The position numbers and the translations under genes are program-made. 64,000 bases of DNA from Aedes albopictus (lineage: Eukaryota; Arthropoda; Insecta; Diptera; Culicidae): NCBI RefSeq assembly GCF_035046485.1, contig NC_085137.1, forward strand, positions 8,533,977 through 8,597,976. Direction: 5' to 3'. Below the pieces are notes generated by a model. That model saw only the letters and a program-made list of their open reading frames with translations. It was not told the origin of the DNA and did no database searches. Shown in pieces: positions 1 through 11,700 of this stretch (position 1 is the stretch's first letter; every line of letters begins with the position of its first letter).

Positions 1-1560
1 CTCTGGAGAAATTCTTGAATTATTAACTGGAGGAATTATTTGAGGAATTTCTGGAGAAATGTATAATGCTTCAGCCCAGTTTCGAATTTGAAAGGAATCG
101 ATCTTGACCGATTCCTGGCAGGAACTTTCTACAGTGACTGCCATTTGAATTGTCATTTCTTCGCAATCGCGTACTGCGATCGGAGAAAAACGGTTTCTCT
201 TGCGATTCAGGCAAGGAATTTCCCATGCATCAAGATAGGCCGAGAAATCCCTTCCGATCTGCAAACAGCCCTTTCCTGGAGAAATTTCTAAAGTACAGGT
301 CGGACTCGATTATCCGGAGTCGGGTTCTGAAGCTTCCCAGATTGATATCTGGTAAACGGAATGCTGTAAAAAGCTGAAATTTTGACTGAATGTTAATTTA
401 AGTTGGCCTAACAAATTGTCGAAATTTCACCTTCATACAACATGCCATTCCCAAGATACATGTTGGGGAAGCTCCAGAACCCGACTCCGGATAATCGAGT
501 CTGACCTGTAATGTCTGAAGGAACTCCTCGAGGAATTTTTGAAGGAACACCTCGAAGAATTTCTGAAGGAATTTCTGGAGAAATTTTTGGATGAATTTCT
601 GAAGTAATTCATTAATGAATCTCTGGAAGAATTCCTGAAGAAATTCCTGGAGAATTTTCTTGAGGAATCCTGGAGAAATGTATCTGGAAGTGTTCCGAGA
701 GAAACTCCTTTAAGATTTTCTGGAGCAATCCTTGGAGGAATTTCTGTAAGAAATCTCTGGAGACATCTTTGGGGACATTCCGGAGGAATATCTGAAGGAA
801 TACCTGGAGGATTTGTTTTGATGAGTTTCTGAAGAAATTCTTTAATGAAGCGCTGGAGGATTTTTTTTAGGAACATCTGAAGAAACTCAGTAATGAATCC
901 CTAGAGGAATTTCCGAAGAAATTCTTTGAAAAAATGTTGGAGAAATCCTTGTAGGAATCCGTGGAGGATTTCCTGGAGAAGTTTTTCGTAGAATTCCTGG
1001 AAGCATTCTTGAAAGAGTTCTGGGAGGCATTCCTCTAGGATTCTCTGGAGGAACTCTGGCAATAATTCCAAGAGGATTTCTGGAGGAATTCCTGGAAGGA
1101 TTTCTGGAGGAATTTTAGAAAGATTTTCTGAAGAATTTCATTTATGAATCTGTGGGGGAATTCCTGAATAAATTCCTTCAGAATTTCTTGGATAATTTTC
1201 TGGGGAAATCCATGGAAGAATCCTTGGAAGAATGTTTCAAGGAAATCCTGGAAGACATCGGTGAGAAATTCCTTTAGGATTTTCTGGAAGAATCCGTGGA
1301 GCAATTTCTTTAGGAATCCTGGAGGATGTATTGGGGGAATTCTGGCAGACATTTCTAGCAGATTTTTTCTAGAAAAAATTCAGGAGGAATTCCTGGTGTA
1401 TTTGTTGGAGGAATTTCTGAATGAATTATTTGAGGAATTTCTGGAGAAATATATGAGGCTTCCTGAAAAAAAGTTCTGGAGAAATTCCTGGAGGATTCCC
1501 TAGAGAAACTCCTCGCAGAATTCCTGTAAGAGTTCAGGGAGAAATTTCTTTAGTGTAATC
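1..1560 (+). repeat. Degenerate 12-bp repeat, GGAATTTCTGGA type
   Basis: Diverged copies of a roughly 12-bp unit (GGAATTTCTGGA / GGAATTCCTGGA) run head to tail at 1-75 and 509-1560. They are interrupted by about 220 bp of unrelated DNA and a MITE at 296-508. The unit length is a multiple of three, so long open frames rich in F, L, Q, K and E arise on both strands; I treat them as repeat artefacts. The same repeat recurs in many blocks across the window. Confidence 0.8.
296..508. mobile_element. Short TIR element (MITE) in the 12-bp repeat
   Basis: Inverted ends of about 45 bp begin CAGGTC and contain CGATTATCCGGAGTCGGG. TA dinucleotides flank both ends (294-295 and 509-510), as expected for Tc1/mariner-type target duplications. 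It is 213 bp with no coding capacity. Arms differ at a few positions, so it is not a very recent insertion. Confidence 0.6.
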
Positions 1561-1950
1561 GAAGGCCGCCTCAGGCGGTAAAGATTAAATAAATAAACAA
1601 ACAACAATCAACCAATTTCTTTTGCATTTTCTGAAGGAATTCCTGGTAAAAATCCCTGGCGGCATCTTGGAAGAATTTCTTGAAGAGTTTTTGGTGGAAT
1701 TTCTGGAGGAATTCATGCACGAATTTCGATTTTTCTCTTTGGGAGTCTGATGTTCGCATTAAATCCTGATTTTGTATGGATTGATAATACATCTGGCTGT
1801 ATAAAGCTGAAATTCTGACTCACTTAAAACCAACATCGTAATAATAACTTAATAAGTCAAAAGTTCAACTTCGTACATTTTGAATAATCAAGTCTGGTAT
1901 GTACGTATGATACAAGAAATTTGTGCTTTCGGCGAACCATTGTTTCGGCA
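1561..1950. other. Non-coding stretch
   Basis: A short run of the 12-bp repeat is visible at about 1620-1720. The rest is AT-rich and I see no gene, RNA or intact element. Confidence 0.4.
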
Positions 1951-3335
1951 ATTTATTTAAGAATTTATTAGGTAATATTTTTGGACTTTGATACTAACAC
2001 CTTTTACGCATCCTTTGAAAATTTCATTGGGAAATTTCTTCGGCAATTCCATTAGGATTTTAGTTGGCTTTTTATTTCATTAGCAAATCCTTTGAAATGT
2101 TTTCTCGGGATTTCCTTCGCCAATTTTTTAGTAGTATTTCAAGCATTGTTTTGTTAATGTCAGCAATACTATTGATGTTTGCTTTTTACAATTCTCCAAT
2201 TACTCGTTAGGCAATTGCTTTGGGGATTATTTTAGTGAAGCCTTTGGTAATTCATTCGACAATGACTCTGGGAACTCCCTCACATTTTCTTATTTTGGAA
2301 ATGTCTTCATTCTACTTTTTTTTTTATTTTCGTCGATTTTTGTACTCATCATCTATGCTATTCGGTATACCTTCGCCAATTCCTTCGAAAACTCCTCCGG
2401 AAATTTGTGTATAATTCGCTTCTATAATATTAATGAAAATTGTTTGTACAATTCATTCTAGATTTATTCATTATTTATGTAAGGAATTCCGGTAGTAGAT
2501 TATTTCGGAGTGCCTTCGGCAAATCCAATGCTGCTTGAATTGATCATTTCATTGATAATTTCATTCGAAGGAATATTTTGGAAACTTCGATTAGTACTTT
2601 GGGAACTTCTTCGGTAACTCCTTTGGAAATTGATTCCGCAAATTTCTTAAAGATTTCCTTCGGGAATTTATTTGAAAAAAAAAATCTTTGGTGGTACTTT
2701 AAAAATTCTGTTACGGTGATTCTATGGCAATTACTTTTGGAATTCTTTTTAAATTTTCTTAAGAAATTCCTTTGATGATTTCGGATTTTTTTTTAGAATT
2801 TCTTCTATTTTTTTTGTGAATGTTTGTGGAAATTTTTATAGAATATATTTCGGCAATTTAATTAGAGACTGGATCCAGCCAATTTAAAAAAAAGCCCTAA
2901 TATTTTCTTCAGGAATTCCTCTGGTAATTCTTATATGAATTCTTTGGTAACTACTTTGAAAATTCTAGGGTAATTTTAATGGCAATTTTTCCAGCAATTT
3001 CTTTGGGAAATTGTCGGGAAGTTTTTTTTGTAAATTTCATAGAATTTTCTTTTGAGGCGAACCAACCGAGGGTCGAAAACCTCATAAAGACAATAACAAT
3101 AATTATAATGGAATTTTCTTTGAGAAAGTCGAGTTGAGGATTTCTGAATTTCCAGTTCAGCAATTTTCGGAAGCAATGAATATAAATACTAATAAATCAA
3201 AAAGAAATTGCCTAAGAAATTTGCAAAATAACTGAGAAAGAGATTATTGAAAAAATTTTAGAGAAATAGCCATTAAAATTATAGCAAAAAAAATCCAAAG
3301 ATATTGCTGATCAAATTGCCGAAAAAAACCCAAAG
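1950..3335. repeat. AT-rich degenerate repeat, TTCGGCAATTCC type
   Basis: Diverged units resembling AATTCCTTCGGCAATT or TTTGGAAATTC recur at about 12-bp spacing. This looks like a second flavour of the 12-bp repeat with CGGC or TTGG in place of CTGGAG. Open frames are short and low in complexity. No gene is supported. Confidence 0.5.
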
Positions 3336-3339
3336 AAAT

Positions 3340-3475
3340 GGCCATACTGCGGTCTAGCGAATACGGAGTCGTGGGTTCGAATCTACCAGATTTTTTTCTC
3401 ACAAATTCACATCTCCATTTATCAATTAGCAACATTCTGTGTCCTCTAATTATTTACAAGTTTCCCCGTACATTC
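3340..3475 (+). mobile_element. tRNA-derived SINE copy
   Basis: A tRNA-like segment contains a B-box-like GGGTTCGAATC at about 3373 after GCGGTCTAGCGAATACGGAG. A body with ATTTTTTTCTCACAAATTC and CAATTAGCAAC follows. A second diverged member at about 58632-58775 shares the same segments in the same order, which supports a dispersed SINE rather than a tRNA gene. Confidence 0.55.
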
Positions 3476-3479
3476 CTAT

Positions 3480-5700
3480 AGGATTTCACAAGAGATTTCC
3501 CTAGTAATACCTCCTATGATTTCTCTGGAAATTCCAACTATTACTGAAATGCGTTTAGGGATTCGTCTAGAGATTTTTATTGGGATTCAACTGGAATTCC
3601 TTGAAGAAGGCTAAGAGGAATTCCAGGAGTAATACCATGGTTAATTTCTAGAGAAAAACATGAATAACAACTCGAGAGGATCGATACGCGTATTTCGACT
3701 ACCACTTGTAATCTTCCTCAGTGTCAGTTATCAGTGAGTGGATAACTGACACTGAGGAAGATTACAAGTGGTAGTCGAAATACGCGTATCTGTCAAAGGA
3801 TAAGCAACATAGGGCGGAATTAAAAGGTACGGAACTGATTACACTCATTCGAAGAGGGTATTCTGCTTAGAGGGTTCGAAAAGTCGGTACAAGAACTCTA
3901 GAGGAATATCCGGAGGAATCTTTAGAAAAAATCCTAGAAAAATTAAAGGCATTTCTGGAAGTATCCTAGGAAAGATGAATCCCAGCAAGAATGCCAAGAG
4001 ATATCCCTAGAGGATTCCTGGAGGAATCCAAAGAGAAATATTCGGAGAAAACCCAGGAAAAAAATTTCCTTCAGGATTTTAGGAGGCAACACCGAAGGTA
4101 CTTCTGCAAGGCTCCTACGAAGATTAGCTTGAATAATCCCAGCAAGTTCTCAAAGAAATCCCTGGAGAAATTCTTAAAAGGATCTCAAGAAGATTTCCGG
4201 GAAGTATTACAGTAAGAATTTCTGGAGGAGTCCTAGGAGGAATTGCTGGAAGAACCACAGCAAGAATAGATTGGGAAATCCAGCTGAAATTTCTGGAGGA
4301 AGGCCAAGAGGTACCTTGAGGAATTCCATGAGAAATTTATGAGAGAATCCTTGGCTAAAATTTCTTGGATAAAAATTCCTGGACGAATCACTGGAGAGCT
4401 TTTGAAGAAATCACAGGAAAAATCTCAGGGGGTATTCTTAGAAGGATTGTAGAAATCTCAGCAGAAATCCTAGGATGAATTGCTGGAGGAAACTATACAG
4501 GAATTTCTAGAGAAATCCCATCAGGAATGCCTGGGGGAATCCAAAGAAAAAAAACCTTGGAATACCTAGAGTAGTCCCTGCAAGAACTGGTAGAGATATT
4601 CTGGAAGAATCAATAGAGAAGGCCCTGAAGGATTCGTAGGAGGAATTTCTGAAGGAATTTCAGGAAGATTTCCCGAGAATGGATCCCAAGAATTCCATTC
4701 GTATAGGAATCACTAGAAGAATTTCTGGACGAGTCATTATAAAAATTTCTGGAGGAATTGCTGGAAGAATCGCAGGAGGAGTTTGAAGTATACTTGGAGG
4801 AAGGCGAAAAGTAGATTCTTCAGGAAATCCATGAGGAATTTGTGGAGGAATCTTTGAATAACAATCAAAGGAATTTCTTTGGTAGAATAATCAAAGGAAT
4901 TTCTGCAAGAATTCCAGGGAGATTGCCTGGAAAGATCCCAGCAAAAAAGCCAGGAGAAAGCTCTAGAAGAATCCGTAGCATAATTTCTGAAGTATCACAG
5001 TTAGAATTTTTGGAGGAAGAATAGCTGGAAGAACCACAGGAATTGCTTGAGGAATCCCAGCTGGAATATCTAAAGGAATTCTTAGAATTCCGGGAGGTAT
5101 CATAGAAGTAATTTCTAGAGAAATTTAAGAAACAGGAATGCTGGAGGTATCCTAAGAGAAGTTCCTCAAATTCGTTGAGGAATACCTACAGTTCTCCTTG
5201 AAAAGATCGGTAGAAGTATACTGGAGGAATCCCTGATGAAATCGCAGAAGAAATTTCTGGAGAAATCTCAGGAAGATTTCCCGAAAGTATTGCAGCAAGT
5301 AAGTATGCCAGGAGAAATCCCTGGAAGTATTTCTAAAGGAATCCTAATGGGAATTGCGTGGAAAATTCCAGCTGGAATTTATGGAGGAAGGCCAATAGAA
5401 GTTCTTGGAGAAATCCCCTGTGGAATTTCTGGAAGAACCTCTGGATGGAGTCTTGGATAAACCCTTGCAGAAATCTCTGGAAGTATTACCGAAAGGATTT
5501 TTTGAAAAATCCCAGGGAGATTTTCCGGAAGAACTTCTCTAGTAGAATTCCCAAAGGTATCACAGTGAGAATTTTTAGAGGAGTTCTAAGAGAAATTGCT
5601 GGAAGAATCGCAGCAGGAGTTGCTTGAGGAATCCTAGCCACAATTTTCGGATGAATGCCATGAGAAATTTCTGAAAAAATCCAAAGAAGGAATCCATGGA
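3480..5700 (+). repeat. Degenerate 12-bp repeat block
   Basis: GGAATTTCTGGAG-type units cover most of this stretch, interrupted by the foldback element at 3683-3790 and about 90 bp of unique DNA after it. Frames of 60-90 codons are translations of the repeat. No host gene is seen. Confidence 0.75.
3683..3790. mobile_element. Perfect foldback element
   Basis: The 50-bp arms 3683-3732 and 3741-3790 are exact reverse complements around an 8-nt loop. The outer end reads GATACGCGTATTTCGAC, and the right flank continues TGTCAAAGGAT. The element at 63881-64000 shares the end motif, TGTCAAAGGAT and the inner segment around CTTCAGTGTC, so both belong to one foldback family. Confidence 0.75.
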
Positions 5701-6907
5701 GAAGCCTGTTGATTGTTCTTACCTATAATATCCAAAACGTCAAAATGTACAACAGGTGTATAAGTAATTCCCGGTGTGCTTAAATTTTGTTTAAATGTGC
5801 CAATAAAGCTATGTTCATTTAGAATCCGGAATGACAAAATCACGTATATCTTAGGGATGGAATAACAAACATAAAAGGTGAAGCCCTCAAAACAAAGGTT
5901 CGGGCCTACCACGTGGTCATTTTTTTAGGACTTCTCAACCCCCCCGCGTGGTCATTAGTCCATACATTTTTTTTTTCTTCCATACAAAATGGTCATTGGC
6001 TGAATCCCCCCCCCCTGACCACGTGGTTTATGGACAGCCCCTTATTTATTGTACTTTCATGGAAAAATATCTTTGAAATTATTTATTTTTATTTTTCACA
6101 CATTTTCTCACTTTTTCAGTGTTGACCTCTCTAAAAATCTGCACAACGGTGGTAAATTTTAGCAACAACCCCTTCCGCACGTTTGTTCAACAATCAGGTC
6201 ATCTATGCAGTGTCCTGAGTGCCTTGACTAGTCTGACTAGGATTCCGAAGAAAAATTGCCAAACTTTTTATTCATTGCGAAATGAGGGGCAATTCAGTGA
6301 ATTGAGAAAACGTGAAATTTAAATGTTTTTTTTTTCTGTTGATAAAAACTACCCATCTGTGACGATACCACTGAACGTTTCCGGCTGTCATGGCAGCTTA
6401 TCAATATAGGTAAAACCTCTACATATCCCTTGTGTGCGTTTTTGAAAAGCAGCACGCGATTCTTGAGGCTGTCATCCTTGTATGAATTGGTTCTTATCAT
6501 CTTGTTGCGAAAAAACCATGCCCAGAGTTCGAACTTCTTGCCAAATCTTCAAATTCAAAGCAGATTTATCAATGAACCCAAGCTTTTTTCTTCCGAGGAC
6601 ACTTCCTTATGCCATGGTTAACAACATCGTTGCACATAACACATAATGGTTTTGACGATATTAACATTTTTCGCGACTGTCGTACCTGACCACGCTAAAT
6701 TTTCAACGTGTTTGTGCAAGATTTTTTTCCTCCTCTTGTCTTCAATCTAAAATAACTTTTCACTCGTTACAAGAAAATCGATGAAATTTTCACCATTTAA
6801 AGAGGATTAGTGTATGATCGGAGTGCTGCAAAAAAAATGATGATATGTTCATTGAGAGCGCCACTAGAAAATGTGACATGATTCCGGATTCTAAGTGAAC
6901 ATAGCTT
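5701..6907. other. Non-coding stretch with one MITE
   Basis: Apart from the MITE at 5909-6041 I see nothing recognisable. Open frames are short and show no conserved motif. Confidence 0.4.
5909..6041. mobile_element. MITE, GGGGCTGTCCATAAACCACG family, 5'-truncated
   Basis: The right end reads CCACGTGGTTTATGGACAGCCCC. The left end keeps only CACGTGGTCATTTTTTTAGG, without the outermost bases. C-runs and TCCATACAAAATGGTCATTGGC lie inside. The full-length relative is at 60531-60692 and a fragment is at 27061-27110. Confidence 0.65.
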
Positions 6908-6909
6908 TA

Positions 6910-7855
6910 AGGAGTGTATCGGAAATTAACTATAAACGTTCAGGATGCTCTATCTCGAAGCATGTTTGGTCTTATCATTTCGGTTCTTCTATCAAATCTT
7001 CACAATACAGTCAAGTTTAGAACAGCCTTAAAAATGTTTAGCATTATTGAAAATACTGTAGAATGAAAACATCTCACAAATTAAAGTTTTGGACAAATTT
7101 TTGTTTTTTAAAGATTTTTCAGCGTTTCAATAACCTGTAGCGAATAAAACTTGTACGGCGAAAAATCCAAAAAATATTAATTATTGTTAGCAGTTATGTA
7201 CACATAACATTTCACCGAAAACCAACTTAAAAAAAAAAATTTATGATCGAAAAACCATTAGCATTTAAAAAATGGCCTATCCTAAAAAAACACTAATTTG
7301 TTGTCAAACTTTGACAGTCTGTTTTAAATATCTTCAAAAGTTATACAATTTCGTTCTCTACTAAAGCTACCTCGTCGTTAAGTTTAAAAACATTTCCAAT
7401 TAAAAAAAAATCGAATTATCAACTTGATGTATTTTTTATTTGCATAATCGTGCTTTGAATGAGCATCGAAAAATGGGGTCCCTGAAAAATGACCTTTTTT
7501 CATTTTTAAGAATTGCGCTTAAATGAAGTCGAATTTTTTCTTGAAAATAATTTTTTACCTATATTATGAGCAATCTGGGAAAGAATATATTTGCGCTAAA
7601 ATATTTAAAAAAAAATAAAAAAAATTCCATTTTTCCGCAATTTTAAATTTTCAAGAGGTGTCCAAAATTTCAAGGTCATGCGTTTAAACTTTGAGATTAA
7701 TGTCCATGTTAAATAATTATTTTTAAAAAAGCAAAAGTGCCATTCCTTTTTCTGAGGATTTATATTGTACCTCCAAAAATAAAATTATTTATAACTCGAA
7801 TAAATTATTTATTAGGATGTTTTGAACATATATAGTTAATTTCCGATACACTCCT
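6910..7855. mobile_element. Non-autonomous TIR element, TA-flanked, 946 bp
   Basis: Both ends carry the same 25-bp inverted repeat, AGGAGTGTATCGG through AACTATA (6910-6934 and 7831-7855). TA dinucleotides flank it at 6908-6909 and 7856-7857. The interior is AT-rich without coding potential. Structure fits a Tc1/mariner-type non-autonomous element; the superfamily is inferred from the TA only. Confidence 0.75.
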
Positions 7856-7857
7856 TA

Positions 7858-8533
7858 ATAAATATTGTAATTATTGTGTGAAGTTTTAAATTTTGGGTGA
7901 CTGTCAAGTGTCAAGGAAAAATTCTAGGGGGTGCCACATTTGTTCTAGGGGGTGCCAGGCACCCCTGGAACCTCCCCTAGCTACGCCAATGCTTACTTGA
8001 CTAACTCACAGTATTAGAATTGGTTTGACGCAAGTTTGAATATTTAGTCTTTATAATTTGTAGCCATTGTTATTAACAGATTTTCGAAATAATTCCATAA
8101 ATAATGCTCATATGTCATATTTCATTTAAGGTTAAGATATTTTTTTAAGAAAATAATAATGGAACATGTATTCGCCGTCTACATTTAAAAATCCAAATTA
8201 TGTTCCATATCATACATTGCGTTTGTAAAAGTTGCTCTACCTTCTGAATTTCATATTTATAAAATGTTGCTCGAATAAAGCTTTCTGCCCAGATGGCTTG
8301 AGTGGCAACGCTTTATTTTGTAGACGAATTGAAGAAAAAAATTCAAACTGTACATTTGCTCGTCCTTCGAAAAAACTTTTAAGACTCCGTTCAATTTCAC
8401 TAATGAATCAAAGTTTTCCTCCAAGAAAACTATGTTACGTTATCTGCTGCATCACTTCCTCGTCGGAAGTAAACCGAACTGGACTTCGAACAAACTCTCA
8501 AATTTCTTTACTATTTTCTTCCCTTCCTTCCAG
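7858..8533. other. Presumed intron upstream of the first Beat exon seen
   Basis: No exon was recognised here. The stretch ends in a polypyrimidine tract and AG (8521-8533) that serves the exon at 8534. I could not find the exon encoding the signal peptide of this gene. Confidence 0.4.
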
Positions 8534-8742
8534 ATATCTGCTTCTGTTTGCGACTGACGGAAGTCCGCATCCCGAACCACGTGACCAAAAACAGCACCGT
8601 CCAGCTCGAATGTCACTTTGACCTGAACGGCGAGGCGCTCTACTCGGTCAAGTGGTACAAAGACGGCAACGAATTCTACAGATATGTTCCTAGAGATAAT
8701 CCACCAGCTCAGCTTTTCCTCCTGACGGGGGTGTCAGTCGAT
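8534..8742 (+). CDS. beat: Beat exon: start of Ig domain 1
   Basis: Acceptor CTTCCTTCCAG at 8533; donor GTGAGT at 8743. The first two bases complete a split codon and the exon ends on a codon boundary. It encodes ICFCLRLTEVRIPNH through LLTGVSVD. Confidence 0.88.
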
Positions 8743-11700
8743 GTGAGTACAACTTTGCTATTGCTTTTTATGTTTATTTGTGTTTTCGTTTCGAGAATGT
8801 GCTCTTCCTGCATTTCCTTTGAACTTGAATTTCAAAGAAGTGTTGGTTTTTCATTTGGTGTTTATCTCCCTGCTCCACACAGCTACTGAACTCGACTGCA
8901 AATCAGATAGTCCTAAATAACGTGACGCTGGCGTCGTCCGGGCGATACCGTTGCGAGGTGTCAGCGGAGGCACCCTCCTTCCAGACCGTCTCCAGCCACG
9001 GCGACATGGTGGTGGTCGGTAAGTGAACTGAGAGTATATAAATTCCATGGGGTTTTAAGAGAACTGGGTACCTACTACGTTGAGAATGAAAGTCCTAAAT
9101 TTTAACGGCCAGTCATCGCCGGTCACATAACGCTTTCAAGCCATCAGCACCACCATCGCATCATGGTGATGCTGCGAGCAATAATTTCGGCTAGTCATGC
9201 AATCACGGGTGGCTGGGCAGACGAAGGTTGCAACCCTTCTCTCGGGAAATCCATGACCCTGGTCAGAAATGGGGTCATTCCACGGCGAAGTCACAGAAAT
9301 TTAACAACACGAATAATTCAGCGATTGCACGATAAAGGATAAACTCGAAAAATGTACCATGCGGAGTATTTTCCTAAAAATTGGTCGTTTTTCCTGGAAT
9401 TGTTGTATTACCTAAATTAAGAAGAACAACTTCGAAAAAAAAACTGAAATTAATAAAATAGTTAAAAACAGACAGAATTCTTAGCACAAACAGAAACAAA
9501 TAAAAAGTAATTTAAAACAACAAATGAAAAATAAAAGAGAAAAGCGAATAATGAACAACGAATAAGCCACAAAAATAACGGAATAATCATGGAGCTTCAT
9601 ATGAATGAAACTAATCCTTTCGACGTGGAATGACCCCCACCCCAGAAGCAACAGTGCGTGGAATTCATGATGTCGTGTTTCTTGTCGCTCTCATTTCCCC
9701 CGCACTAGCACTGCCGGACACGGATCCGAAAATCACCGGCGGGAGGCCTCGCTATCAGATCGGTGACATCGTCCGGGTCAACTGCACCTCGGGCCGGTCC
9801 AAGCCGGCGGCCAAGCTGACGTGGTTCATCAACGGCGAGGTGGCCGAACCCAGCATTGTGCGCCGTTACGACACTGTGATAACCGGGAGAGAAGGCCTAG
9901 AGACTACCGTTTTAGGATTAGAGTTCCGAGTTAGGCTGCGGCATTTCAAACGCGGTGATATGAAGCTGAAAGTAAGTGCGCTCACTACATGCTTGTTAGG
10001 GCTCGTTGGTTTTTCCGCTGGGCTGAAGGGAATGATGTGAAAATGGTCATTAATGACGCAATTCCTGCCCTGTTCTGGTTCTGTGTTTCGCAGTGTGTCG
10101 CAACGATAGCACATGTATACTGGAAGAGCAACGAGGAGAGCGTCGAGGGTGACAAACAACCGAAACCACCGGCCCTCGAGTCGAAAGAGACGCTGCATCC
10201 GAACGGGTCCCGGGCGGATCGGCAAGGTATGTAAATGATAGTCATATCTTTGGTCACAATGGGGATAATGAATGCACGAGCTTTGTGAGTTTCAGTTTCA
10301 AATTGTACGTATACGTTTAATGAGTTGCAATTGTTTTTACAACGGTACCTTAAACAGGAATGTTCCGCAATACGGAAGCAAATAATAATACATAGAATAC
10401 TTATCCGAATTGAAATTTTTCATTTTTTTCTTCACTTTGCCCCCGCAGCGGCTTGTTCCTGAGCCGATTCTTCTAACCCTTTAGGACGCGTGCCGTTGTA
10501 AAAAGTACAACACTACCAAGAAACCTCGCTCGTAGTATACAACGCGAGCGCGGCGCAGTTTCAGTTGCTTGATGGCGCGCGTCCTGACAAGTTAAGTGCT
10601 TTTTCAAAGCATTTAAAGCATTTTTCCTTTACTTGAATATAGATAGATTCAGATGTTTAAACTAGGGTATGTGTGTGTGTCATCAGTAATCTCACGCTCC
10701 CATATTCATCCTATTCGAAAACAAGCGATTACGGCACTGATTGATTCCGTTTTTTTTTTTGTTTTCATGGGTGCTCAACTCTAACAAAAAATACAAAAAT
10801 AAGAAACAAAACAAACAGCCTTTTATTTCTTTGTTTTTCGTAGGATGAAAATGGGAGCCACATGCTTAATAAGGGAACAAATACCCCACAAAGAAAATGT
10901 TCAAATCTTATTTATTTTTGTTTCTCATAATATTCGACTGAATCATTTGTACTTAAATCATATTTTTTTGTGATACAATTGAACTTTTTTTTTCGTATTG
11001 TTATAATTTATAACAATTTAGTTTGTACGAAAATTTTGTAACATTATTCACTTAACTTTTGAAAAGCTCGTATGATAATTTGAATGAAGTCTTTAAAAAT
11101 GTTTCATTGTATTTGATGAACTTTTGAAAAAAATAACACACACCGAGAGTAAAATTGATTTCGGATCTATGCAAGATGTCATATAATATAAATTTTTCAA
11201 AACTATAGGGTAGTGGACGAATTTTGGCCCTGGGCAGGTATTTTGGCCCACTTTGGGAATTTCATTATATTAATCATATAATCTCTACAAAATCTTGGCA
11301 AATTATAATTGGAGTTCTCATAAAACTCTCATAAAAATATACGTAAAAGCTTCCAAAAAAATCTTAAAAAAACGATGTTAATTTCGACGAAATTTATTAA
11401 ACAATTTAATTATCGAATCAATCAAATCTATACACCAAAATCGCAATTTAGGTAAAATCAACTAAAAGGGGATAGACAAAATGATCGGAACAGGCAAAAT
11501 TTTTACTATTGAAAAAATGTTTCATTTGCTGTAACTTTTCGAAAAGTGCATCAAATACTCTCAAATGTTCACTGTAAGTTGATCAACTAGTTGTGTATTA
11601 GTGCACAAAATTCGGAAAAGTTCGGGCTATTCTGCACGAAGTAAAAAGCATTTTAGAACATTTCAATTGAAATTTAATTTGGTGGGCCAAATTATGTGCA

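Noticed and set aside
433..876. 147-codon antisense ORF and similar ORFs (1035-1352, 32752-33237, 37741-38082, 57981-58295)
   Set aside because: They are translations of the 12-bp repeat: low complexity, rich in F, L, Q, K and R, present in several frames, and lacking any domain.
8232..8621. 129-codon ORF as the Beat N-terminal exon
   Set aside because: It overlaps the true exon in another frame and crosses the acceptor; no in-frame signal peptide leads into the exon at 8534.
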